Below are positions 34,117 through 42,851 of a stretch of 64,000 nt of DNA, piece by piece. The position numbers and the translations under genes were made by a program. Positions within the stretch are counted from its first letter, which is position 1. Every line of letters starts with the position of its first letter. The notes under the pieces were generated by a model, which saw only the letters and a list, made by a program, of their open reading frames with translations, was not told the origin of the DNA and made no database searches. Location: assembly GCF_017353185.1 (NCBI RefSeq), contig NZ_JAFMYV010000001.1:806001-870000 (forward strand). The letters run 5' to 3'. Origin of the DNA: Fibrella rubiginis. GTDB taxonomy: Bacteria > Bacteroidota > Bacteroidia > Cytophagales > Spirosomataceae.

Positions 34117-34269
34117 CGCAGCGGCGGACCGTCCCCGGCCCCTCCCCTGCTTTTAAGGGGAGGGGAGCTACTTTGGCGTAAGCTCCGTTTAGCGAAGCTG
34201 CTCTAGAGCGGCTCCCCTCCTCTTCATTTAAGGGGAGGGGTTGGGGGCGGTCCGCCGCTGCGGTGGGGT
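34110..34269. repeat. Imperfect long palindrome over the NRPS-PKS start
   Basis: The outer arms ACCCCACCGCAGCGGCGGACCG (34110-34131) and its exact reverse complement (34248-34269) are 22 bp. Further pairing with mismatches continues inward through CCCCTCCCC/GGGGAGGGG blocks. The left arm is just upstream of the start codon (34116) and overlaps the first codons, so it may affect translation of the NRPS-PKS gene. Confidence 0.85.
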
Positions 34270-34542
34270 AAAACGTTGATAACGTGTACTAGTTCAACCA
34301 AAACCATGCCCCAAAAAAGTATTCCTGCGAATGGGGGCTGTCCTATCGGAGGGTACTGTGGGCGGTGGCTAACAGCGAGCCAACGGAATTGGGGTCTATA
34401 CCCTGTCTGCCAGCCTTATTTTGAGCATACACTACATCAGCGTACACACTACGTATTTGACTATTTCGCCCGTAGACGCGTCACTCTGTCAAGCCGGTTC
34501 ACAATTGGGCCGGACTGGTTTTTCGTCCGATTATGTAGGTTG
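34270..34542. other. Intergenic stretch with no supported gene
   Basis: Between the palindrome and the patatin-like gene there are about 270 bp. A plus-strand frame (34276-34698) runs through but overlaps the end of the patatin gene, begins with a poor sequence and has no recognisable domain, so I do not call it. Confidence 0.5.
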
Positions 34543-35559
34543 TTAGCGGCTCAAAAACTGCGTGGCGGCTCGTTTTCCGCTGTCGATCAGGGTAGTGCGA
34601 TCAGCTACGTTCATGCGACGAACACGGGGCTTGATGCCCTCCATGCTGATATAAATGGTGCGTCGTTGTTCGTCAGCAAGTGCGCCGCGCTGATTTAGGT
34701 TTTCAATGACGTAGTTGTAAAAAGCGGAGATGTAATCCGGCAACGAGTGAATAGGATACGGTGCAATGCTGTTGCCTGTCTGTAACTGACTTAGTTGAGC
34801 TGGCCGTTCAAGCTTTAGCCCCAGCGTTTCGGGGTTAGGATGCCCCGGCGTGTCGAATAAATCGAGCGGATAATTGGCCGTAATACCTCCGTCGACTAAT
34901 ATTTGGTACGCTTCACCCCGCCGCGGTCGGGCTACCACCTGGTTGTGCTGATCTAAAAACACGGCACCAAAATAGAGGGGAATAGACATGCTGATACGCA
35001 CGGCTGTTTTCAGGGGCATGTCAGGGGTTTGTTCATGTGAGAACACAACCGTTCGCTGTGTGGTCAGGTTAGTCCCCGTTACGTAGAGATCACGAAACCG
35101 TTGATTTCTGCGCTGATGCAGGTCGGCAAAGGTTAGGTATGGGTTGCCCGTTTTTCGGCTGATTAATCCTTCAAGCCATCGCTCAAATCGCTGCCCCCGA
35201 TACCAGCCGTACCGACGGGCCATCCGGCTAAATCCGCCAATGAAAAACCATTGCCCATCATTGAACTGCTGAATTTTTAAATCGTCGAGTGCCGTCCGCA
35301 TCTCGTCGGGGGTATAATTCAGCGCCACCAACAGGGCAGTAATGGCCCCCACCGATGTACCGCCCACGCGTTCGAGCGAGTCTAGTTTGTGGTGCTGCTG
35401 AAGCACCACCAATGCGCCAGTATAAGCGATTCCCCGTACGCCGCCCCCCTCAAAAACAATGTTTCGGTAGACGACGCTTGAATCCGGGTTAAGCCCCAGC
35501 GTTGGTTTACTCAGCAAAAGAATTGATGCGAAGAAAGTGTGACGGAATAGCTTGCACAT
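34543..35559 (-). CDS. Exported patatin-like phospholipase
   Basis: The protein is 338 aa with a signal peptide (about residues 1-22, FRHTFFASILLLSKPTLG). The patatin pattern is complete: the oxyanion hole FEGGGVRGIAYTG, the nucleophile elbow GGTSVGAI and the catalytic Asp in VDGGITANYP. Patatin enzymes cleave acyl chains from phospholipids or other esters; export would place it in the periplasm or outside. It is upstream of, and on the same strand as, the NRPS-PKS gene, with a gap of about 425 bp that holds a long palindrome. A direct role with the synthase is not shown. Confidence 0.88.
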   Translation of the reverse strand: MCKLFRHTFFASILLLSKPTLGLNPDSSVVYRNIVFEGGGVRGIAYTGALVVLQQHHKLDSLERVGGTSVGAITALLVALNYTPDEMRTALDDLKIQQFNDGQWFFIGGFSRMARRYGWYRGQRFERWLEGLISRKTGNPYLTFADLHQRRNQRFRDLYVTGTNLTTQRTVVFSHEQTPDMPLKTAVRISMSIPLYFGAVFLDQHNQVVARPRRGEAYQILVDGGITANYPLDLFDTPGHPNPETLGLKLERPAQLSQLQTGNSIAPYPIHSLPDYISAFYNYVIENLNQRGALADEQRRTIYISMEGIKPRVRRMNVADRTTLIDSGKRAATQFLSR

Positions 35560-35743
35560 AATCCAGTGATTTTATAGTCTACAAGGTAGTAAACCGACTG
35601 TGTCATTCGTCAGCACACCTTCATAGTCAGGCTCCTGAGAATGAATGATGCTAAGAACCATGTTACCAAAGGATAGCATTGCTGTCTAAAAGTTGGTCTT
35701 CCAAACCTGACAGGTCTTATTCCTGTTCCTGTAGGTGCTTCGT

Positions 35744-36919
35744 ATGCAAACAATTTTTTGGTTCTTCGGTAGCCTCGTACTCGTCTTTCTGACCCTCAAT
35801 ACCATCCATTACTTTTTCTACGCGCTACTGGGTCGCCTGGGTCGGGCCGACGACGTAACGCCCACGACCACCGCCGGTTTGGTGAGAAAGATTGCGGTGT
35901 TGGTACCGGCCTACAAAGAGGATACAGTCATCCTCGATTCAGTGCGGGCCAACCTCCGGCAGGATTACCCCAAAGATCATTTCGATATTATTGTCATTGC
36001 CGACCAATTCCAGCCGCATACACTGGCGGCTTTGGCCCAACTGCCCGTGCAAGTGCTGCCGGTGTCGTTTGCCGTTTCCACCGTGACCAAAGCCCTCTGC
36101 GCCGCGCTCGATTCCCTGCCCGATAACGCTTATGACGTGGTTATCGTGGCTGATGCCGACAACCACCTGGCTCCCGATTTTCTGAGCCGGGTAAACGCGG
36201 CATTCGCAGGCGGCTGGCGGGCTATTCAGGGGCACCGCGTGGCGAAAAATCTGGATACCCGCGTGGCCCTGCTCGATGCCATCAGCGAAGAAATCAACAA
36301 CCACATCACCCGTAAAGGTTACCGCGCCGCCGGGCTGTCGGCCACCATCATCGGGTCGGGCATGGCCGTGGATCTGGGGCTGATGAAAGGGGCGATGTCG
36401 GGGCTAACCACCATCGGCGGATTCGATAAAGAACTGGCCATGAAGCTGGCCATCGGCGGGCATAAGATCGGGTATCTGGAAAAGGCGTTTGTGTATGACG
36501 AGAAAGTGGCGAAACGGGCCGTTTTCGAACAGCAACGCACCCGCTGGATTGCCGCGCAATGGCAGTTCGTAGCCGCTTATTTCCGTCCCGGCATGGGCCA
36601 ATTGCTGCGGGGACAGTGGTTAAGCGGGCTGAAACTGGTGCAGGAAATGGCCCTGCCTAAGGTGTTGCTGCTGGGCCTGCTGGGCTTGTTTTTCGGCATC
36701 AGTTTGCTGGTGGGCTACGCGCCCCTGACCCTTGCGCTGGGTGGTTTACTGGCCCTGTTTATCGGCAGTCTGCTGCTGGCTATACCGGGCTACCTCTGGC
36801 AAAAACTGTCATTCCGTGATCTGGGCGTAGTTTTCTCGCTCATGTTTAGTTTCCTGAAAGCCGCGCTTAACATGCGCCGGGCGTTTAAATCGTTCATGCA
36901 CACGCCCCACAACGCATGA
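35744..36919 (+). CDS. Processive family 2 glycosyltransferase
   Basis: The protein is 391 aa from the ATG at 35744 (a GTG nine bases earlier is less likely). An N-terminal transmembrane helix (IFWFFGSLVLVFLTLNTIHY) leads into the GT2 domain: IAVLVPAYKED, VVIVADADNHL (the DxD metal site), a GSGMAV segment and the QQRTRW motif typical of processive polymerising enzymes such as cellulose or hyaluronan synthases. Two further transmembrane helices (about residues 300-350) follow. It would add sugars to a lipid-bound or growing polysaccharide at the inner membrane. It overlaps the next glycosyltransferase by 4 bp, so the two are translationally coupled. Confidence 0.88.
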   Translation: MQTIFWFFGSLVLVFLTLNTIHYFFYALLGRLGRADDVTPTTTAGLVRKIAVLVPAYKEDTVILDSVRANLRQDYPKDHFDIIVIADQFQPHTLAALAQLPVQVLPVSFAVSTVTKALCAALDSLPDNAYDVVIVADADNHLAPDFLSRVNAAFAGGWRAIQGHRVAKNLDTRVALLDAISEEINNHITRKGYRAAGLSATIIGSGMAVDLGLMKGAMSGLTTIGGFDKELAMKLAIGGHKIGYLEKAFVYDEKVAKRAVFEQQRTRWIAAQWQFVAAYFRPGMGQLLRGQWLSGLKLVQEMALPKVLLLGLLGLFFGISLLVGYAPLTLALGGLLALFIGSLLLAIPGYLWQKLSFRDLGVVFSLMFSFLKAALNMRRAFKSFMHTPHNA

Positions 36920-37839
36920 GCCACCCCACCGAAATACCGCTTATTTCGATCATTACGATCAATTACAATCAGGCCGAGGTGACGCTTGATTTCCTCGAAT
37001 CGGCCAAACGCCTGACTTACCCCAACTACGAAATTGTTCTGGTCGATAACGCCTCGACCATCCCGTTAGTCGTACCCGCCGAAGCCGCGCAGGGCGGGCC
37101 GTTCTGGGCGCGGGTGCGGGTGGTGCGTTCCGACGAAAATCTGGGCTTCACGGGCGGGAATAACCTCGGCATGGCGCAGGCCAGGGGCGACTATTTCTTC
37201 ATCGTTAACAACGATACTGAACTGACCGCCACTCTGTTGGAGGAACTGCTAAAGCCGTTTGCGCTCAGCCCGATTATCGGCGTGGTCTGTCCGAAAATTA
37301 AATTCTACGACACGCCCAACACCGTACAGTTTGCGGGCTATGGCCCCATGAACATGCTCACGGGCACAGCGCATCTGGTAGGGTTCAACCAGCCCGACAG
37401 TGCCGAATATGACCGGCCCGGACCCACCAACTTTGCTCACGGGTGCGCCATGTTGGTGAGCCGGCAGGTGGTGGATAAGGTGGGCCGCTTTGCCGAACGT
37501 TTTTTCCTGTACTACGAAGAACTCGACTGGTCGCAACGGATTAAAGACGCAGGCTATGTCATTCAGTACCAGCCGAGTGCCAGCATTCTGCATAAAGAAT
37601 CGGCGTCGGTAGGGCGGCAGAGCACACTGCGGACGTATTACATGACCCGCAACCGAATTCTGTTCATTCGGCGGCATGGATCATTGGCGCAACGGCTGGC
37701 GTTCTACGCATTTTTTGGCTTTGCGGTTCTCCCCAAACACGTGGCGGCCTTCCTGATCAGTGGCCAGTTTCCCCATGCCAAAGCGTTCCTGCGCGGCCTG
37801 TTCTGGAACCTGCGCTCGTCAAAAGTGTCAGCGGTATGA
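36916..37839 (+). CDS. Family 2 glycosyltransferase (rhamnosyltransferase-like)
   Basis: The protein is 307 aa. The GT2 fold shows in ISIITINYNQAEVTLDFLES, DNLGFTGGNNLGMAQA-type nucleotide sugar site (ENLGFTGGNNLG) and VNNDTELT (DxD region). The catalytic base is probably in EELDWSQRIKDAGY. A C-terminal hydrophobic helix (LAFYAFFGFAVLPKHVAAFL) may touch the membrane. This layout is common in WcaE/RfbN-type rhamnosyltransferases, but the sugar cannot be read from sequence. The ATGA overlap with the upstream gene shows the two are one operon. Confidence 0.88.
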   Translation: MSHPTEIPLISIITINYNQAEVTLDFLESAKRLTYPNYEIVLVDNASTIPLVVPAEAAQGGPFWARVRVVRSDENLGFTGGNNLGMAQARGDYFFIVNNDTELTATLLEELLKPFALSPIIGVVCPKIKFYDTPNTVQFAGYGPMNMLTGTAHLVGFNQPDSAEYDRPGPTNFAHGCAMLVSRQVVDKVGRFAERFFLYYEELDWSQRIKDAGYVIQYQPSASILHKESASVGRQSTLRTYYMTRNRILFIRRHGSLAQRLAFYAFFGFAVLPKHVAAFLISGQFPHAKAFLRGLFWNLRSSKVSAV

Positions 37840-37876
37840 ATAGGAGGTTTGGCGTTTACTGTTGAGTTGGCGAAAT

Positions 37877-37910
37877 TCCAACGTCCAACGTCCAACGTCC
37901 AACGTCCAAC
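37877..37910. repeat. Tandem 7-bp repeat (TCCAACG)
   Basis: Nearly five copies of TCCAACG stand in a row between two polysaccharide genes. It is followed by TATCTTCG and the start codon of the O-antigen ligase gene. Length change could alter the distance between a promoter and the gene. Confidence 0.9.
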
Positions 37911-37923
37911 TATCTTCGTTTTT

Positions 37924-39390
37924 ATGATCGACCGGATTTACCAGCTTACTGACGGATGGCGGCACAGTCGCCTGCTATTTGGCCTGCTCGGGCTGCTTTT
38001 GGCTGTAGTAGCGGGGTATCTCATCGGCAAAATGGGTATTATGGGTGGTCTGCTGGTTATTGCCCTGCCGGTGGGTATTGCCACGCTGGTCATGATCCTG
38101 CTGGAACCTAAAGTCGGCGTTTATCTCTACGCCAACCTTAGCTTTCTGATTGGCGCGGCGCGGTTCATGGACGGCGACATTCAGGTGGGGCTTGGCCTCG
38201 ACGGGCTGCTGGTACTTACCTTTGCCGCTACCCTGCTCAACGCCAGACGCATGAACTGGAAACGGCTGAAAAATCCGGCCTTTTATTGCGTTTGCCTCTG
38301 GCTTTTCTACACCATCCTCGAATATTTCAACCCCGATTCGCCCTATCCACCTGCCTGGTTTTATCATGCCCGGTCGTTTTCGCTGAGCTGGGCGTTTCTC
38401 TCGTTTATTGTGCTGGTTAATCCCATTACGAAGAATGACGTCTGGCTACTCATCAAAACCTGGCTCGTGTGGTCTGTTATTGCGGCCTTCTGGGGGTTTA
38501 AACAGCAATACGGCCACGCTCTAGGTCTGCGCGACCTTGAACAGGCCGAACTAAACTGGCTGGCGGCGGGTGGTGCCCGCACCCATATTCTTTGGGGGCA
38601 ATTGCGTAGTTTCTCGTTCTATTCCGATGCCGGGCAGTTCGGCTCTGAAATGGCGGGTGTCACGCTCATCTGCCTGATTCTGTTCATGAACGAAAAGCGG
38701 TGGTTCAGCAAGTTTCTTTACGTTGGTCTAACGCTGGTCATTTTCTGGGGCTTTGCCGTATCGGGAACGCGGTCGGCCCTGTTTGTGCTCATTGGTGGTT
38801 ACGGGGCCTACCTGGTGCTGCAACGCAAACTGAAACCCATTTTGCTGAGTGCCGCCGTGGGCATTCCCATTCTCTGCATCCTGCTTTTCACCCACCTCGG
38901 CGACGGCGTTTACCAGATCTACCGCATCCGCACGGCCCTGCGCCCCACGCAGGACGAATCGTTTCTGGTACGGCTCGAAAATCAGCAGCGCCTCAAAGCC
39001 TACCTGGTGAACCTGCCTTTCGGCACGGGCATCGGTAGCTCGTCGGGGGCGGGCGTACGGTTCACGCCCTGGCACTGGGCTGCCCAAATTCCGCCCGATA
39101 GCTGGTATGTACAGTTGTGGATCGAAACGGGCATCGTGGGCCTCAGCGTGTACCTGTTTGTACTGGCGGGCATTATTCTGACAGGCATCTGGCAACTTTG
39201 GCGACTAAAAGATCCGTGGATCACGACCCTGATGCTGATCCTCCTCTGCGAATTCATTGGCATCTGCGTAGTGAGCTATTCGAACCCCATTTTGGGTCAG
39301 TTCCCTACCAGTACCATGCTCTATATCAACTCCATGCTCTTTGCCAGTGCGGGGCGGTGGGAGAAGGCCAATGAGCGAATGAGTGAATGA
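37924..39390 (+). CDS. O-antigen ligase / polysaccharide polymerase-like membrane protein
   Basis: The protein is 488 aa from the ATG at 37924; a longer frame from 37849 would run through the TCCAACG tandem repeat and is unlikely. About eleven transmembrane helices are present. The Wzy_C/O-antigen ligase marks are LGLRDLEQAEL in the periplasmic loop, ILWGQLRSFSFYSDAGQFGS, GFAVSGTRSALFVLIGG and a late PDSWYVQLWIETGIVGL. It probably polymerises or ligates polysaccharide repeat units at the outer face of the inner membrane. It sits third in the plus-strand glycosyltransferase operon. A 37-bp inverted repeat overlaps its stop. Confidence 0.88.
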   Translation: MIDRIYQLTDGWRHSRLLFGLLGLLLAVVAGYLIGKMGIMGGLLVIALPVGIATLVMILLEPKVGVYLYANLSFLIGAARFMDGDIQVGLGLDGLLVLTFAATLLNARRMNWKRLKNPAFYCVCLWLFYTILEYFNPDSPYPPAWFYHARSFSLSWAFLSFIVLVNPITKNDVWLLIKTWLVWSVIAAFWGFKQQYGHALGLRDLEQAELNWLAAGGARTHILWGQLRSFSFYSDAGQFGSEMAGVTLICLILFMNEKRWFSKFLYVGLTLVIFWGFAVSGTRSALFVLIGGYGAYLVLQRKLKPILLSAAVGIPILCILLFTHLGDGVYQIYRIRTALRPTQDESFLVRLENQQRLKAYLVNLPFGTGIGSSSGAGVRFTPWHWAAQIPPDSWYVQLWIETGIVGLSVYLFVLAGIILTGIWQLWRLKDPWITTLMLILLCEFIGICVVSYSNPILGQFPTSTMLYINSMLFASAGRWEKANERMSE

Positions 39391-39476
39391 GTGACTGAGT
39401 GAATAGTTTGGAGCGCTTCGCACATACAAAAGCACATGCGCGAAGCGCTCCAAACTATTCACTCAGTCACTCATTC
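39385..39476. repeat. Perfect inverted repeat, 37-bp arms
   Basis: 39385-39421 is the exact reverse complement of 39440-39476 around an 18-base centre. The left arm overlaps the stop codon of the O-antigen ligase and extends a tandem of the word GAATGAGT. The word CACTCATT repeats downstream. Confidence 0.95.
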
Positions 39477-39499
39477 GCTCATCCACTCATTCTACTCAC

Positions 39500-40687
39500 A
39501 TGCAAAAATTCGACAGCATCATCTGTGTAGGGCAAACCACCTGGGAGGGCGACTTTCAGAAGGCGGTGGTGCAACTCATGCGCGAACTATCGGTGCGGCA
39601 TCGGGTGCTGTATGTTGATTACCAGCATACGGCCAAAGACCTGCTGATGGGTGTGTTAGGTCGGCAAAAGGGGGTCCCCGTTAAAACAATGGTCGGTCTG
39701 ACCGATGCATTGGTGACGAAAGAGGGTAAAGACGGCAGCGAGGTATACGTCTGGCAACCACCCGTCATGCTGCCCATTAACTTCCTGCCCGCTACGGCGC
39801 ATGACCGGTTTTTGCCCATCAATGCGGGCCGTCTGGTGCGCCAGCTGCGTAGGGTGATGAAGCAGCTTGGCTTTATGAAATCGCTGATAATCAACGGAAT
39901 GCATCCGGTCTTGGGTATGGCGATGCTGGGTAAACTGGATGAAGCCGCCACAATCTATTACTGTTTCGACGAAATCACGATCTCGCCCTGGATGCGCGAA
40001 CACGGCGGTCGCTACGAACCCGACTATATGCGCCGCGTCGATGCGGTCATCACTACGTCCGACGCTCTCCGCGAAGCCAAAGCGGTGGTACAACCCCGCA
40101 CGTTCTGCGTAAAAAACGGCGTCGACTTTCCGCTCTTCAGCCAAACTTATGAACTGGCCAAAACGGCCAAATCAACCACCGTGAGGCCCATTGTCGGCTA
40201 CCTCGGCACCGCCGACGACCGCGTGGATGTCCAGACTGTAGAGCATTGCGTCCGCACCATGCCCGACGTTGATTTTCAGTTCATTGGTGAGATTAAGGAA
40301 CCAGCCATTACGCAGAGGCTTGGCGCATACCCCAACGTAATTTTCACGCCGCCGCACCAACCTTCCCTATTGCCGCCGCTGTTGGCCCGGCTGTCGGCCA
40401 CGATGATTCCGTTTGTCTGCAACGCGCACACGAAGACGATCTACCCGCTAAAAATCAATGAATACCTGGCCGGGGGCCTGCCCGTGGTGTCAACGCCCTT
40501 TTCCAATCTGTCTGATTTCGACGGGGTTGTGCCACTAGCTGCTACGCCTGAAGCTTTCGCCGCTACCCTCCGTAACGCCCTTAATGATACGGCTCCCGAC
40601 CGCGTTCAGGCCCGCATCGACATGGCCCGCGCCAATTCATGGGCGCACCGCGCTGAGGAGTTTGAGGTTATTTTCAGCAGCTTGTAA
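39500..40687 (+). CDS. Glycosyltransferase (TuaH-like)
   Basis: The protein is 395 aa. It has the two-domain layout of GT-B enzymes with an N-terminal start of FDSIICVGQTTWEGDFQKA, a middle CFDEITISPWMREHGGRYE region, and a C-terminal UDP-sugar half: IVGYLGTADDRVD, YPNVIFTPPHQPSLLP and YPLKINEYLAGGLPVVS. The last resembles the E-x7-E region of GT4-type enzymes. It is like the TuaH group, which acts in teichuronic acid or capsule assembly. No signal or membrane helix is present, so it works on the cytoplasmic side. It is the last gene of the plus-strand glycan operon. Confidence 0.82.
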   Translation: MQKFDSIICVGQTTWEGDFQKAVVQLMRELSVRHRVLYVDYQHTAKDLLMGVLGRQKGVPVKTMVGLTDALVTKEGKDGSEVYVWQPPVMLPINFLPATAHDRFLPINAGRLVRQLRRVMKQLGFMKSLIINGMHPVLGMAMLGKLDEAATIYYCFDEITISPWMREHGGRYEPDYMRRVDAVITTSDALREAKAVVQPRTFCVKNGVDFPLFSQTYELAKTAKSTTVRPIVGYLGTADDRVDVQTVEHCVRTMPDVDFQFIGEIKEPAITQRLGAYPNVIFTPPHQPSLLPPLLARLSATMIPFVCNAHTKTIYPLKINEYLAGGLPVVSTPFSNLSDFDGVVPLAATPEAFAATLRNALNDTAPDRVQARIDMARANSWAHRAEEFEVIFSSL

Positions 40688-40955
40688 TCAGCCCATTTCG
40701 CGGCGTACCTGTTGTACAAAAGCCACTGTCACCTCGGCGAGATCAGCAATTTGTTCGTCAGAAAACGGTGTTTGCCGAATCATCTTGACGAACACAGCCC
40801 GGCTTTTCCGGCTCTCTCCTTCGTTAAGCCCTTACTCAATTCCTTGTTCGATACCCTGCCTCTGGGCGCGGTCAAGCAAAAATTCTTCGAGTTCCATCGT
40901 CTGTTGGTTAAGAAATCCAACGCTTTGGTAATAGTTCTTCACAGCCGTATCCAGC
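40688..40955 (-). pseudogene. Remnant of an Rpn-family (PD-(D/E)XK transposase-like) gene
   Basis: Reading the minus strand, the end of a longer gene can be followed: VKNYYQSVGFLNQQTMELEE, FLLDRAQRQGIEQGIE, then an in-frame TAA at 40832-40834, then GLNEGESRKSRAVFVKMI and RQTPFSDEQIADLAEVTVAF, ending at a TGA (40688-40690). The GIEQGIExGLNEG part is the usual hinge before the C-terminal tail of Rpn-family nucleases. The nonsense codon replaces a residue expected to be Gln, and the N-terminal nuclease part is gone. Its left end abuts the stop of the glycosyltransferase gene, and its right end overlaps the last bases of the fucosyltransferase. Confidence 0.6.
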
Positions 40956-41808
40956 CTGTTGGTACCAAATCCTTTGTGTCCCAGGGTTTGTTGGCAAACC
41001 AGCGCTGGGGGGCAATCACCTGCTTGTCGGGGCGGGGGTTGAGCCACGCGCCCCACCAGCTAAAACTGCTGTTGGCAATGATCTGGTGATGGCAGAGACT
41101 CATCAGTTGCAGGTCGTCGAGGTCAGCGTCGGGACCGGAATTAGCTACCAAAACGTGCGGTTGTTCGGTACGGATGTTAGCCCGGACCCAGTCAGGATCG
41201 TCGCTGAATAGAAACAACGTAGCCTCAGGAAACTGCGTTGTAAGCCTGGAAAGAGATTTTTGGTAGTAGTCGAGTCCCACAAATCCGAATGACTGGCTGA
41301 ACTCTGGGTGAGTGACATAGTCGCCCCGACGGATGTGGACGGAGATGGGTATCTCGGCCTGTGAAATCTGCTCCTGGTAGGCCAGAAACGTGTCGCCGAG
41401 GGGCCGGTTGAAGGTTAGTTCCTGCCGGATCTGCGCGGCGCTCCGGGCAAAATACTGCTCCGACTGCCAGAACCCCCACAAAATTGTGAACGGTGCCGCC
41501 GGACGAAGTACGGTTGGATCGAAGTGGAAATGGGACTCGAAGCGAGTGTCGATCAGGGGAGGTAATGACCGCTTTGGCAGCAGTCGCGTCGCTTTCGAAG
41601 CATACAGCCACGGCGACGAATCGAGCAGGTTGTAGTCAATGGAAAACCGGTCGAGCTTGAACTTACGGACCGTGTCGGTGGCATACTCCTGATGAAAGTA
41701 CCGCAGATCAAACCACAGTGAGGTGTTCCCCTGCACAGCCAAGTGCCGCCCCAGGGCGTATTGGAACAGCTGATTGCCCAGGCCGGATGTGATTTTAGAA
41801 ATAACCAT
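40939..41808 (-). CDS. GT11 alpha-1,2-fucosyltransferase-type protein
   Basis: The protein is 289 aa, the usual size for bacterial GT11 enzymes. It starts VISKITSGLGNQLFQYALGR, the N-terminal mark of the family, and has the HIRRGDYV motif that binds the GDP-sugar. The C-terminal part has LFLFSDDPDWV, LQLMSLCHHQIIANSSFSWW and GAWLNPRPDKQVIAPQRW. It would add fucose (or a related GDP-sugar) to a galactose on a glycan. It follows three genes of the PPTase operon on the minus strand, after a 89-bp gap, and converges on the glycosyltransferase at 39500, with the Rpn remnant between. Confidence 0.9.
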   Translation of the reverse strand: MVISKITSGLGNQLFQYALGRHLAVQGNTSLWFDLRYFHQEYATDTVRKFKLDRFSIDYNLLDSSPWLYASKATRLLPKRSLPPLIDTRFESHFHFDPTVLRPAAPFTILWGFWQSEQYFARSAAQIRQELTFNRPLGDTFLAYQEQISQAEIPISVHIRRGDYVTHPEFSQSFGFVGLDYYQKSLSRLTTQFPEATLFLFSDDPDWVRANIRTEQPHVLVANSGPDADLDDLQLMSLCHHQIIANSSFSWWGAWLNPRPDKQVIAPQRWFANKPWDTKDLVPTGWIRL

Positions 41809-41897
41809 GTGTCGATTTACGATTTACAACGTAGAGGGTACGAGTCAAAGCGAGGCTTGCCGGCGTCAGCCATAAATCGTCATTCGTACAGCGTAAA

Positions 41898-42851
41898 TCA
41901 ATACGTCTTCTCTACTATCCTCAACAGTTCGTCCCGACTTTTGGCGTGTAAAATACGAGCGCCGGAAAGGGCAGGAAACAGCGTTTCGTATTCATTAAAA
42001 TCATGTTCGAAGCCGCCGCCGGGGTAGGATAATAAAATGTTGGTGCCACCGAAGCAACTCGCCAATGCCGCCGTGCCGCCGTGCATGGAAATGAAGTGAT
42101 TGCAATTGGCATACACCATCAACTGCAGATGGTTGAAATTTTCGACAACCTGGCGATGCTGATCAAACAAATCATTCATTAGCAACACGTCGGGGTGGGT
42201 TGTGCGCAGCCAGGCGTGTTCACCGAGGTCCATAATTTCGCTATTGTCATGCACAATCTGCTCTCCCAGCGGCCGGTTATAGATAACCTGGTATCGTGAT
42301 TTAAGGCCTGAAAGCAGCCGGTCCAGGGCAGGAATATCCAGAAAATTAATCGGTGGTTTATCCCACTCGATGTTGTACTTGTTGGCGATAATCAACAGGG
42401 GCTTGTCATAGACAAAAACGTTGTTCTGGTAGTGCGCTTTAAACGGCACCCTCACCCATTTCGAAAAATCGAAATGGGGAGCGTGGGTCATGTTTGGAAT
42501 GCTGTAATTGCCGTATCCGGCCTCCCAAACGCGTTTTTCGTATTTTTCTACATGATCCGGACTGAAAAAATAGAATGGCTTTGTGTTTTTACTGGCTATA
42601 GTCTGCTTTAGCGTTCCGTTGAGAAAATGCCAGTAAGCAAACGGCAGAACATAACGGATTTCCTGATCAAATTCGCCGTAAAACCTGATCACTTTGTAAG
42701 GCGCTCTAGTTAAAAAATCGGCTCGCCAGAACCGTATTTGGTTGAGCCGGGCAAAGTAATTGTCGCGCACAAAATAGCGTAGATCGGGCCGGATGCGGGG
42801 GTACCGCAACGCAGCCAGTACGTACAGCGATTTCAGGAGCAATGATTTCAT
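41898..42851 (-). CDS. Putative glycosyltransferase of unknown family
   Basis: The protein is 317 aa with no clear signal peptide. The C-terminal third shows FNHLQLMVYANCNHFISMHGG, then TAALASCFGGTNILLSYPGG, an arrangement seen in GT61-type and capsule enzymes where a Gly-rich loop after a His contacts the donor. The N-terminal half (ADFLTRAPYKVIRFYGEFDQ) is not recognisable. Its start codon directly adjoins the stop of the upstream GT4 gene, so both are translated together. A role in modifying the glycan is inferred mainly from the neighbours. Confidence 0.6.
   Translation of the reverse strand: MKSLLLKSLYVLAALRYPRIRPDLRYFVRDNYFARLNQIRFWRADFLTRAPYKVIRFYGEFDQEIRYVLPFAYWHFLNGTLKQTIASKNTKPFYFFSPDHVEKYEKRVWEAGYGNYSIPNMTHAPHFDFSKWVRVPFKAHYQNNVFVYDKPLLIIANKYNIEWDKPPINFLDIPALDRLLSGLKSRYQVIYNRPLGEQIVHDNSEIMDLGEHAWLRTTHPDVLLMNDLFDQHRQVVENFNHLQLMVYANCNHFISMHGGTAALASCFGGTNILLSYPGGGFEHDFNEYETLFPALSGARILHAKSRDELLRIVEKTY

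Noticed and set aside
34276..34698. 140-aa plus-strand frame between the NRPS-PKS and patatin genes
   Set aside because: No domain or signal, and it runs into the end of the well-supported patatin gene on the other strand.
37877..37910. CRISPR array in the repeated TCCAACG region
   Set aside because: The units are 7 bp with no spacers and no cas genes are present.
3148..39476. Long inverted repeats as ends of insertion sequences
   Set aside because: No transposase lies between any pair of arms, the centres are 2-116 bases, and the arm sequences differ from one repeat to another.
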